Below, piece by piece: positions 24,620 through 32,048 of a stretch of DNA of 32,048 nucleotides (position 1 is the first letter of the stretch; the number at the start of each line of letters is the position of its first letter). The DNA is taken from the NCBI GenBank assembly GCA_017854585.1, contig JAFMHK010000031.1, positions 1 to 32,048 of the forward strand, read 5' to 3'. The notes beneath the pieces are model-generated. The model made no database searches and was not told where the DNA came from. It worked only from the letters and a program-made list of their open reading frames with translations. This DNA is from Paracoccaceae bacterium. Its GTDB lineage: Bacteria; Pseudomonadota; Alphaproteobacteria; Rhodobacterales; Rhodobacteraceae. The translations under genes and the position numbers were made by a program.

Positions 24620-25635
24620 CGGCGGTGGGTCAGTCGGCCACCATTCTGGGATGCGCGGGCCCGGTGCTGGGCGCGGACGAAGCCGCATTTTTTGCAGCGA
24701 CCCAGCCTTGGGGCTTTATCCTTTTTGCCCGCAATATCGAAACCCCTGAACAGGTGCGCCAGTTGACCCGCGCGTTGCGCGATGCCGTTGGCCGCGATGC
24801 GCCCATCCTGATCGATCAGGAAGGGGGGCGGGTGCAACGGATGTGGCCACCCCATTGGCGGGCATGGCGGCCAGCGCTGGATCAGGTGATGGAGGCAGGC
24901 CCGGCCGGGGCGGCCCGGTCGATGTATCTGCGATCACGTTTGATTGCCGCGGAGCTGCGTGATGTGGGCATTGACGTGAATTGCGCGCCGTTGGCCGATG
25001 TCGCGCGCGACAAGACGCACCCCTTCTTGAAGAACCGGCTTTATGGCTTCAAGCCGGATGCGGTTGTAGGTGTGGCCCGCGCGGTGGCCGAGGGCCTGTT
25101 GGTGGGCGGTGTCTTGCCAGTGCTCAAACATATCCCCGGCCATGGCGACAGCACAGTCGACAGCCACTTGGACCTGCCGCGCGTTGCTGCGGGGCGCGAT
25201 GCGCTGACGTCCACGGATTTCGCGCCGTTTGCGGCGCTGTGCGACCTGCCGATGGGGATGACGGCACATCTGGTTTATGATGCGCTGGACCCCGATCTTC
25301 CGGCCACGTTTTCGCCCGTGATGATTGCACTGATCCGGGAACAGATCGGATTTCAGGGCCTGTTGATGACAGACGATCTGTCGATGGGGGCGCTGCCGGG
25401 GCCAATTGGCGAACGGGCGACGCGGGCCATCGCGGCAGGCGTTGACGTGATCTTGCATTGTAACGGCGACATGGCCGAGATGGAGGCCGTTGTGACCGCC
25501 GCGGGAGGATTGAGCGTGCTGGCCGTGCGGCGGGCGGATGCGGCGTTGGCTGCGCGGGGCGCGCCCCTGCCGCTTGACATCGCCGGGGCAGAGGCGGAAC
25601 TTGACGCCCTGCTGAGGGGCCAGGTCTATGTCTGA
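24595..25635 (+). CDS. nagZ: Beta-N-acetylhexosaminidase (peptidoglycan recycling)
   Basis: This family-3 glycosidase of about 346 residues removes GlcNAc from anhydro-muropeptides in the cytoplasm. Diagnostic motifs are ILIDQEGGRVQR, the catalytic loop KHIPGHGDSTVDSH (178-191) bearing the His/Asp general acid pair, and TDDLSM (259-264) bearing the nucleophile Asp. The start is uncertain: GTG at 24595 overlaps the SPOR gene by 25 bases, and a GTG at 24625 would remove ten residues that are not conserved. It overlaps scpA by eight bases. Confidence 0.92.
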   Translation: MHSRDGALTAVGQSATILGCAGPVLGADEAAFFAATQPWGFILFARNIETPEQVRQLTRALRDAVGRDAPILIDQEGGRVQRMWPPHWRAWRPALDQVMEAGPAGAARSMYLRSRLIAAELRDVGIDVNCAPLADVARDKTHPFLKNRLYGFKPDAVVGVARAVAEGLLVGGVLPVLKHIPGHGDSTVDSHLDLPRVAAGRDALTSTDFAPFAALCDLPMGMTAHLVYDALDPDLPATFSPVMIALIREQIGFQGLLMTDDLSMGALPGPIGERATRAIAAGVDVILHCNGDMAEMEAVVTAAGGLSVLAVRRADAALAARGAPLPLDIAGAEAELDALLRGQVYV

Positions 25636-26425
25636 TACGCCGATTTCGGCCAATACCGATGACTGGGATGCCGTCGGCGAACGCCGTGCGGCAGAGGCAC
25701 TGATCGTCGATGTGGACGGGTTTGAAGGCCCGCTGGACCTGCTGCTGACCTTGTCGCGCACCCAGAAGGTGGATTTGCGCAAGATCAGCATCTTGAAACT
25801 GGCCGAACAATATCTGGGATTTGTCGAAGAGGCGAAATCGCTTCGGATCGAACTGGCCGCCGATTATCTGGTGATGGCGGCGTGGCTGGCGTTTCTGAAA
25901 TCACGCCTGTTGTTGCCGCCGGACCCGACGGACGAAGGCCCCAGTGGTGAAGACATGGCCGCGCATCTGGCCTTTCAGTTGGAGCGATTGGCCGCGATGC
26001 GGGAGCGTGCCGCCAACCTGATGGCGCGCGACCGCCTTGGGCAAGACCGGTTCCCGCGCGGCCTGCCGGAAGAGGTTGGGACGATCCGCAAGATCACCTA
26101 TACCGCCAGTCTGCTGGAGCTGATGCAGGCCTATGCCCGGATCCGGACCCGCGATGAATTTCGCCCGTTCGTCATGGACCGGGACAGTGTCTATACCATG
26201 GAAGAGGCGTTGGACCGGCTTCGGGGGATGATTGGGTTCGCGGGCGATTGGACGGATATCGCAAGCTATTTGCCTGACGGCTGGCAGATGGACCCGAAAA
26301 AGCGCCGTTCGGCCACGGCGTCCAATTTTGCGGCGGCGCTGGAACTTGCGAAGGCGGGCAAGGTCGACCTGCGGCAGGCCGATACCTTTGCCCCCATTCA
26401 TCTGCGGCGGAGGGATGAGCCATGA
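25628..26425 (+). CDS. scpA: Segregation and condensation protein A
   Basis: This kleisin subunit of 265 residues belongs to the bacterial SMC-ScpAB condensin, which compacts and segregates the chromosome. The typical N-terminal GFEGPLDLLLTLSRTQKVDL (31-50) is followed by LRIELAADYLVMAAWLAFLK, which contacts SMC. A C-terminal winged-helix-like segment is less clear. It overlaps nagZ by eight bases and scpB by four, so all three are translationally coupled. Confidence 0.92.
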   Translation: MSDTPISANTDDWDAVGERRAAEALIVDVDGFEGPLDLLLTLSRTQKVDLRKISILKLAEQYLGFVEEAKSLRIELAADYLVMAAWLAFLKSRLLLPPDPTDEGPSGEDMAAHLAFQLERLAAMRERAANLMARDRLGQDRFPRGLPEEVGTIRKITYTASLLELMQAYARIRTRDEFRPFVMDRDSVYTMEEALDRLRGMIGFAGDWTDIASYLPDGWQMDPKKRRSATASNFAAALELAKAGKVDLRQADTFAPIHLRRRDEP

Positions 26426-27078
26426 GCGATGAGCGCGAGAAGACGTTGTTTCATGCGCCGCCTCTGGGTGAACAGGAGCGGATGATCGAGGCGATGTTGT
26501 TCGCCAGCGCCGAGCCGCTGAACTTGCGCCAGATGGCCGCGCGGATGCCGCATGGCTGCGATCCGGCCGAGGCGCTGGTGGGGCTGCGAAAGCGCTATGA
26601 GGGGCGCGGGGTAAGCGTTGCCAAGGTGGGCGATGCGTGGGCCATCCGCACCGCGGGAGACCTGAGCTACTTGATGCAGAAGGAAACGGTCGAGCAGCGC
26701 AAACTGTCGCGCGCGGCGATCGAGACGCTGGCGATCATTGCCTATCATCAACCTGTGACACGGGCCGAGATCGAGGAGATCCGTGGCGTATCGGTGTCGC
26801 GTGGCACGGTGGATCAATTGATCGAACTGGGCTGGGTCCGGTTTGGCCGCCGCAAGATGACGCCCGGTCGGCCCGTGACCTATGTGGCGACCGAGGGGTT
26901 TCTGGATCATTTCGGGTTGGAAAGCGCGCGCGACCTTCCGGGCCTGAAGGAGTTGCGGGAGGCCGGTTTGCTGGATAGCCGCGCGCCGCACGGATTGGTG
27001 CCGGGACCGACAGGCGATGACGACGATGCGCAGGACCTGATGGATGAGGATGATACCGGCGACATGTTCGAAGATTGA
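26422..27078 (+). CDS. scpB: Segregation and condensation protein B
   Basis: This condensin subunit of 218 residues dimerises and binds ScpA. Two winged-helix domains are visible: EAMLFASAEPLNLRQMAARM near residue 17 and AIETLAIIAYHQPVTRAEIE near 95, followed by SRGTVDQLIELGWV. The C terminus is highly acidic (DDDDAQDLMDEDDTGDMFED). It overlaps scpA by ATGA. In many Rhodobacterales tatABC follows scpB; here a 66-residue gene follows instead. Confidence 0.92.
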   Translation: MSDEREKTLFHAPPLGEQERMIEAMLFASAEPLNLRQMAARMPHGCDPAEALVGLRKRYEGRGVSVAKVGDAWAIRTAGDLSYLMQKETVEQRKLSRAAIETLAIIAYHQPVTRAEIEEIRGVSVSRGTVDQLIELGWVRFGRRKMTPGRPVTYVATEGFLDHFGLESARDLPGLKELREAGLLDSRAPHGLVPGPTGDDDDAQDLMDEDDTGDMFED

Positions 27079-27094
27079 GATCACCGCCAGAAAT

Positions 27095-27114
27095 CTGCCG
27101 CAAATGTGCGGTAG
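27095..27114 (+). terminator. Short stem-loop after scpB
   Basis: CTGCCGCA and TGCGGTAG pair over 8 bp (one G-U) around the loop AATG, 17 bases after the scpB stop. With no T-run it may be only a partial terminator or a stability element between scpB and the small gene downstream. Confidence 0.35.
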
Positions 27115-27153
27115 GCCAACATCAAAAGCCACTGAGAGGGAGCTTGTAGACCC

Positions 27154-27354
27154 ATGGACCGTATCTTGAACATGATCATCAATCAGGTGGTGCGCCGTGT
27201 CGTGAATATCGGCATCAATGCGGGCGTGAACCGTGCCACGCGCGGCACGACCCGCGAACAGGACATGACCCCCGAACAGCGCGCGCAGGTCAGCCAATCG
27301 CAGGGGCGCAACCGGTCATTCATGCGCACGGCGCGGCGGTTTATGCGGTTCTAG
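27154..27354 (+). CDS. Small conserved-looking basic protein, hypothetical
   Basis: This protein of 66 residues begins with an amphipathic hydrophobic stretch (MDRILNMIINQVVRRVVNIG). An Arg/Gln-rich hydrophilic part with DMTPEQRAQVSQSQ follows, and it ends SFMRTARRFMRF. It has no full membrane segment and no cysteines. A GGGAG lies about 11 bases before the ATG. It could be a peripheral membrane or nucleic-acid-associated protein, but no family is recognised. It stands where TatA is often encoded in related genomes, yet lacks the TatA pattern. Confidence 0.55.
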   Translation: MDRILNMIINQVVRRVVNIGINAGVNRATRGTTREQDMTPEQRAQVSQSQGRNRSFMRTARRFMRF

Positions 27355-27504
27355 CGATATCGCGCGACACTGCGCCGTTATGCGGCGCCGCACCGGTTCG
27401 GGCCGTGGGGATTTAGATATTTTTCGAGGTCAGAGGGCACTGTTCAGCCCCCGATGCCCGGTCCCGGCACATGAAACACCAGCCGCAGGAATCTGAGCAT
27501 AACG

Positions 27505-27534
27505 AAAAAGGGGCGCCATTTCTGGCGCCCCTTT
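27505..27534 (-). terminator. Intrinsic terminator of glnA
   Basis: On the minus strand a perfect 9-bp stem (GGGGCGCCA / TGGCGCCCC) with loop GAAA is followed by TTTTT, 23 bases after the glnA stop. It is the strongest terminator in the window. The plus strand reads the same stem followed by TTTC, so weak bidirectional action is possible. Confidence 0.85.
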
Positions 27535-27556
27535 CTTGTATATGTCTGCCTACCGA

Positions 27557-28963
27557 TCAGCAGGAGTAATACATCTGGAATTCGATCGGGTGCGGTGTGT
27601 GCTCGTAGGCGTAGATCTCTTCCCACTTGAGCTCCATGTAACCCTCGATCTGGTCCTTGGTGAACACGCCGCCCGCCAACAGGAACTCGTGGTCCTTCTC
27701 CAGCTCTTCCATGGCTTCGCGCAGGGAGGCGCAAACCGTGGGGATGCCGGCCAGCTCTTCCGGGGGCAGATCGTACAGATCCTTGTCCGACGGATCGCCG
27801 GGGTGGATCTTGTTGATGATCCCGTCGAGGCCCGCCATCAGCAGTGCCGAGAAGCACAGGTAGGGGTTCGAGGACGGATCGGGGAAGCGTGCCTCGACCC
27901 GCTTGGCCTTGGGGGATTCCGCCCACGGGATACGGACGCAGCCAGACCGGTTGCGTGCGGAATAGGCGCGCAGAACGGGTGCCTCGAAACCGGGGATCAA
28001 GCGCTTGTAGCTGTTGGTCGACGGGTTGGTGAAGGCGTTCAGGGCCTTGGCGTGCTTGAGCAGGCCACCGATGAAATAAAGCGCTTCCATCGACAGGTCG
28101 GCGTATTGGTCGCCCGCGAACAGCGGCTTGCCGTCCTTCCAGATCGACATGTTCACGTGCATGCCGGTGCCGTTGTCGCCCGCGATGGGCTTGGGCATGA
28201 AGGTGGCGGATTTGCCGTAGGCGTGGGCCACGTTGTGGATCACGTACTTGTATTTCTGCAGTTCATCGGCCTGCTTGGTCAGCGACCCGAAGATCAGGCC
28301 CAGTTCGTGCTGGCACGACGCCACCTCGTGGTGGTGCTTGTCGACCTTCATGCCCATCCGTTTCATCGTGGACAGCATTTCGGAGCGCAGATCTTGTGCC
28401 GAGTCGGTCGGGTTCACGGGGAAATAGCCGCCCTTGATGCCCGGACGATGGCCCATGTTGCCCATTTCGTACTGGGTGTCGCTGTTCCAGGACGCGTCCT
28501 GTGCATCGACCTCGTAGGAAACCTTGTTGATGGTGTTCGAAAAGCGAACGTCATCGAACAAGAAGAATTCGGCTTCGGGACCCATGTAGGCCGTGTCGCC
28601 GATGCCAGAGGATTTCAGATACGCCTCGGCAAGGATCGCGGTGCCGCGGGGGTCGCGGCTGTAGGGCTCGCCGGTGTCGGGCTCGACCACGGTGCAATGC
28701 AGGCAAAGCGTCTTTTCCGCATAGAAGGGGTCGATATAGGCACTTTCGGTGTCGGGCATCAGCTTCATGTCCGACTCGTTGATTGCTTTCCAGCCAGCGA
28801 TGGACGAGCCGTCGAACATGAAGCCTTCTTCAAGGAAATCCTCATCGACCTGATCGGCCATGACGGTTACGTGCTGCAGCTTGCCACGGGGGTCGGTGAA
28901 GCGAATATCGACGTATTCGACATCCTCGTCCTTCATCATTTTCAAAACAGTATCATTGCTCAT
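27557..28963 (-). CDS. glnA: Glutamine synthetase type I
   Basis: This protein of 468 residues makes glutamine from glutamate, ammonia and ATP as a cytoplasmic dodecamer. GSI motifs are complete: [11 protein letters not shown] (49-59), the metal-binding GPEAEFFLF (128-136), the ATP-binding [16 protein letters not shown] (258-273) and the NRSGCVRIP loop (338-346). Tyr397 in [10 protein letters not shown] is the adenylylation site, marking the GSI-beta regulated form. It follows glnB after 72 bases and ends at a strong terminator. Control by PII/GlnE is inferred from the family and from Tyr397. Confidence 0.96.
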   Translation of the reverse strand: MSNDTVLKMMKDEDVEYVDIRFTDPRGKLQHVTVMADQVDEDFLEEGFMFDGSSIAGWKAINESDMKLMPDTESAYIDPFYAEKTLCLHCTVVEPDTGEPYSRDPRGTAILAEAYLKSSGIGDTAYMGPEAEFFLFDDVRFSNTINKVSYEVDAQDASWNSDTQYEMGNMGHRPGIKGGYFPVNPTDSAQDLRSEMLSTMKRMGMKVDKHHHEVASCQHELGLIFGSLTKQADELQKYKYVIHNVAHAYGKSATFMPKPIAGDNGTGMHVNMSIWKDGKPLFAGDQYADLSMEALYFIGGLLKHAKALNAFTNPSTNSYKRLIPGFEAPVLRAYSARNRSGCVRIPWAESPKAKRVEARFPDPSSNPYLCFSALLMAGLDGIINKIHPGDPSDKDLYDLPPEELAGIPTVCASLREAMEELEKDHEFLLAGGVFTKDQIEGYMELKWEEIYAYEHTPHPIEFQMYYSC

Positions 28964-29035
28964 GCTGACTTCCCTTGCGGTCGTTGGTCTTGCGGTTGGC
29001 GTGGCGGCAGGGCCACGCGGTGTTCTTGCATCGGC

Positions 29036-30217
<1,182 letters not shown>

Positions 30218-30251
30218 TGCGCTGCGATTTCATTTCTTGGGGGATGAGACG

Positions 30252-31157
30252 ATGACTTACCGTGCTGCGCGACAGGTGACGGGCGGGCCCGCGATGGTCG
30301 ACGCGCTACGCAAATCGCCTGCGGATCACAAATACGACCATGGCCATGCGTTGATCGTGTCAGGTGGCATGGGGCGCACTGGGGCTGCGCGGTTGGCGGC
30401 ACGTGGGGCTTTGCGGATCGGCGCCGGGTTGGTGACGGTGGCGGCACCGGAACCCGCTATGGCGGAATGCGCGGCGCAGTTGACGGCGATCATGCTGAGG
30501 CGTTGCGACGATGCGGGCGCGTTGGCGGCGCTGCTGGATGATGCCCGTCTGAATGCCGTTTGCCTTGGGCCGGGATTGGGGCTGGGGCAGGGGGCACGGG
30601 CCTTGGTGGCGTGTGCATTGACGCCGCGTGATGCGGAGCGCCCACCGCGCGCGGTGGTTCTGGATGCCGATGCCCTGAGCGCCTTTGCGGATGACGCCGC
30701 GACGTTGTTTGCCCTGACACATGGGAACGTGGTGCTGACCCCGCATGGGGGTGAATTCGCAAGGCTGTTTCCCGACATTGCCGCGCGACTGCCTGCCGCC
30801 TCCGACAACGGACATGGCGAGGCGAGGATGGAGGCCTGTCGCGCGGCGGCGGCGCGCGCCGGTTGTGTTGTCTTGCTCAAGGGGCCGGATACGGTGATTT
30901 CCGATGCAAGCGGTCGGCTCGCGATCAATGAAGCCGCGCATGCGCGTGCCGCCCCATGGCTGGCAACTGCGGGATCGGGCGATGTGTTGGCGGGGTTTGT
31001 CACCGGTCTGCTGGCGCGGGGATTTGACGCCACGCGGGCGGCGGAAACAGCGGCTTGGCTGCACGTGGAGTGCGCGCGTGCATTCGGCCCGGGACTGATC
31101 GCCGAGGATCTACCGGAGATATTGCCCAAGGTGTTGGGCACGCTTGCGATGCGGTAG
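30252..31157 (+). CDS. nnrD: ADP/ATP-dependent NAD(P)H-hydrate dehydratase (YjeF_C/carbohydrate-kinase fold)
   Basis: This enzyme of 301 residues dehydrates S-NAD(P)HX back to NAD(P)H. Key motifs are HKYDHGHALIVSGGMGRTGA, LGPGLGLGQG, VLTPHGGEFARL (161-172) and the catalytic ATAGSGDVLAG (238-248). The ATG at 30252 follows GGGGGATGAG; a TTG at 30207 would overlap nnrE by 11 bases and add 15 residues. It pairs functionally with the epimerase 34 bases upstream. Confidence 0.9.
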   Translation: MTYRAARQVTGGPAMVDALRKSPADHKYDHGHALIVSGGMGRTGAARLAARGALRIGAGLVTVAAPEPAMAECAAQLTAIMLRRCDDAGALAALLDDARLNAVCLGPGLGLGQGARALVACALTPRDAERPPRAVVLDADALSAFADDAATLFALTHGNVVLTPHGGEFARLFPDIAARLPAASDNGHGEARMEACRAAAARAGCVVLLKGPDTVISDASGRLAINEAAHARAAPWLATAGSGDVLAGFVTGLLARGFDATRAAETAAWLHVECARAFGPGLIAEDLPEILPKVLGTLAMR

Positions 31158-31161
31158 CAGC

Positions 31162-31183
31162 CCCCGCAGGTGTCTGCGCGGGG
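31162..31183. terminator. GC-rich stem-loop between convergent nnrD and Hint gene
   Basis: CCCCGCAG (31162-31169) pairs with CTGC (31174-31177) and, past a two-base bulge, GGGG (31180-31183), with loop GTGT. It begins four bases after the nnrD stop. There is no T-run; the role as terminator is inferred from position. Confidence 0.35.
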
Positions 31184-31219
31184 CGGCCCATGGTGTTTCA
31201 GAAGCGCGCCGCTGGTGCC

Positions 31220-31711
31220 TTAGCGGGCGGGCATCGTCAGGGGTGCTGTCACCAGTTCCAGCCCGTTGGCGTAAATGACCTCGGCCCGGGCGAAGTGCAG
31301 CGAAAAGAGGGCCGCGGGGCGCTTGTCGCTCCACTTGATGAATTCGCCATCGATCAGCCGGGCGGCGGCGACGCGGGCCTGTTCGGCGCCCCAAAGGGCC
31401 TTGGCGCGCCAATCGCGGATCAAGATGCGCTGCTGCGGTGGAAGGAGCGTTTCACAATCGGGTTTGCCCCCCAGCGCGTCCGGCGTGATGTGCACCAAAC
31501 GCAGGTCGGCGGGCGTCTTCTGGCGCACGATGCCCCGCAGGCGAAGCGCGCCGGATGACCGTGTGATGATCCGATCGCCCACCTCCAGAAACTCCACCGG
31601 AAGCACACCATCCATCGTCAGGATTTCGGTGCCCATGGGCACGGCGGCGGAAAGGGAGTCGCCTTGTGAACGGAGTCGCGTCTGCGACCGCCCCTGAAAG
31701 TGCTGGGTCAT
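31220..31711 (-). CDS. Hint-domain protein lacking the N-terminal nucleophile
   Basis: This protein of 163 residues contains a Hint (hedgehog/intein) fold of the kind frequent in Rhodobacterales: VPMGTEILTMDGVLPVEFLE, VGDRIITR, a middle LRLVHITPDALGG, and the late LPPQQRILIRDWRA. The usual start C-F-x-x-GT is A-V-P-M-GT here, so the self-cleaving Cys is absent. Neither an HN terminal splice motif nor an extein is seen. There is no signal peptide. A ligand- or calcium-dependent surface role is only speculation. It is convergent with nnrD and has a 251-base region upstream shared with the tRNA. Confidence 0.7.
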   Translation of the reverse strand: MTQHFQGRSQTRLRSQGDSLSAAVPMGTEILTMDGVLPVEFLEVGDRIITRSSGALRLRGIVRQKTPADLRLVHITPDALGGKPDCETLLPPQQRILIRDWRAKALWGAEQARVAAARLIDGEFIKWSDKRPAALFSLHFARAEVIYANGLELVTAPLTMPAR

Positions 31712-31962
31712 GTTATCTGTCCTGCTCGTTTCTGCCGGGCGTCTGTGGCCACGGTCATTCGTCTGGTCAGGCTATGGCAAAACGGCAATCTGGCACAGCA
31801 GTTTGTGCAAGTTCGGTGCAGTGGAAGGTCTGACTGTGACATGCCGGTCAGATTGCGCCGCATGCATGAACACATCCTTAACAGGGCCATGAGGGGCCGG
31901 AAGAGGGCCTGCATGAATTCCCGCTCGCATCCTGACTTGGGCTTTGCTACAGCGTCCGTGTT
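31712..31962. other. Intergenic region between the Hint gene and tRNA-Leu; no gene seen
   Basis: The region must hold the promoters of the Hint-domain gene (minus) and the tRNA (plus), but I see no strong -35/-10 pair. A 6-bp inverted repeat TCTGAC / GTCAGA occurs near its middle. The open frames across it have no recognisable protein features. Confidence 0.4.
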
Positions 31963-32046
31963 GCGGGTGTGGCGGAATTGGTAGACGCACCAGATTTAGG
32001 TTCTGGCGCCTATGGCGTGGGGGTTCGAGTCCCTTCACCCGCACCA
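31963..32046 (+). tRNA. tRNA-Leu (anticodon UAG)
   Basis: The acceptor arms GCGGGTG and CACCCGC pair fully and CCA is encoded at 32044-32046. The anticodon stem CCAGA/TCTGG encloses loop TTTAGGT, giving anticodon TAG (31997-31999). A long variable arm (CGCCTATGGCG) and the T loop GGGTTCGAGTCCC follow. The long variable arm confirms a class II Leu tRNA, which reads CUA and, by wobble, other CUN codons. Confidence 0.96.
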
Positions 32047-32048
32047 AT

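Noticed and set aside
31220..31711. Hint gene considered as a self-splicing intein or toxin-processing module
   Set aside because: There is no N-terminal Cys, no C-terminal HN, and no flanking extein or toxin domain.

Overview
The window looks like a chromosomal segment of a high-GC alphaproteobacterium of the Rhodobacterales (Roseobacter group). The evidence is family resemblance and gene order: a glnB-glnA pair with a GTG-started PII, the run argS / SPOR protein / nagZ / scpA / scpB, a ugpBAEC cassette, a Hint-domain protein typical of that order, and small conserved proteins of the kind seen there. Nothing marks a phage, plasmid or integrated element: no transposase, integrase, CRISPR array or long repeat is visible. 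Coding density is high and no gene-free stretch exceeds 300 bases. The largest are 31712-31962, 17601-17843, 27355-27556 and 9391-9589.

Layout. 1-1521 (+) is the C-terminal part of a very alanine-rich Sel1/peptidoglycan-binding protein cut by the window edge. 1655-9390 (-) is a peptide (Dpp/Opp-type) importer operon. In transcription order it has two paralogous family-5 binding proteins, a secreted HExxH metalloprotease-like protein, two permeases and a fused double ATPase. 9590-13425 (+) is a reactive-sulfur locus: a split TsuA/YeeE-type transporter, a persulfide dioxygenase-type metallo-beta-lactamase, a DUF442 sulfurtransferase-like protein and a SulP anion transporter. 13432-17600 (-) is the glycerol-3-phosphate importer ugpBAEC, followed by xthA (-). 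18776-21705 holds small proteins, a SpoIIAA-like protein preceded by a consensus FNR-type box, erpA and dgt. 21834-27354 (+) holds argS, a SPOR protein, nagZ, scpA, scpB and a 66-residue protein. 27557-29374 (-) is glnB-glnA with a clear intrinsic terminator. 29549-31157 (+) is the NAD(P)H-hydrate repair pair, split into separate epimerase and dehydratase genes. The window ends with a Hint-domain protein (-) and a complete tRNA-Leu(UAG).

How it works together. Two import systems (peptides; glycerol-3-phosphate) show the same design: a binding-protein gene first, a GC-rich hairpin after it, then translationally coupled permease and ATPase genes. The sulfur locus combines uptake of a reduced sulfur species, persulfide oxidation and probable movement of an inorganic sulfur anion. 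The argS-scpB block is housekeeping: translation, septal cell wall, peptidoglycan recycling and chromosome condensation.

The least ordinary signals are the secreted metalloprotease-like gene inside the peptide-import operon, the perfect dyad in the sulfur-locus promoter region, the FNR-type box in front of the SpoIIAA-like gene, the split nnrE/nnrD pair, and a 66-residue protein where tatABC is often found. I see no unmistakably new multi-gene system; these are the best leads.
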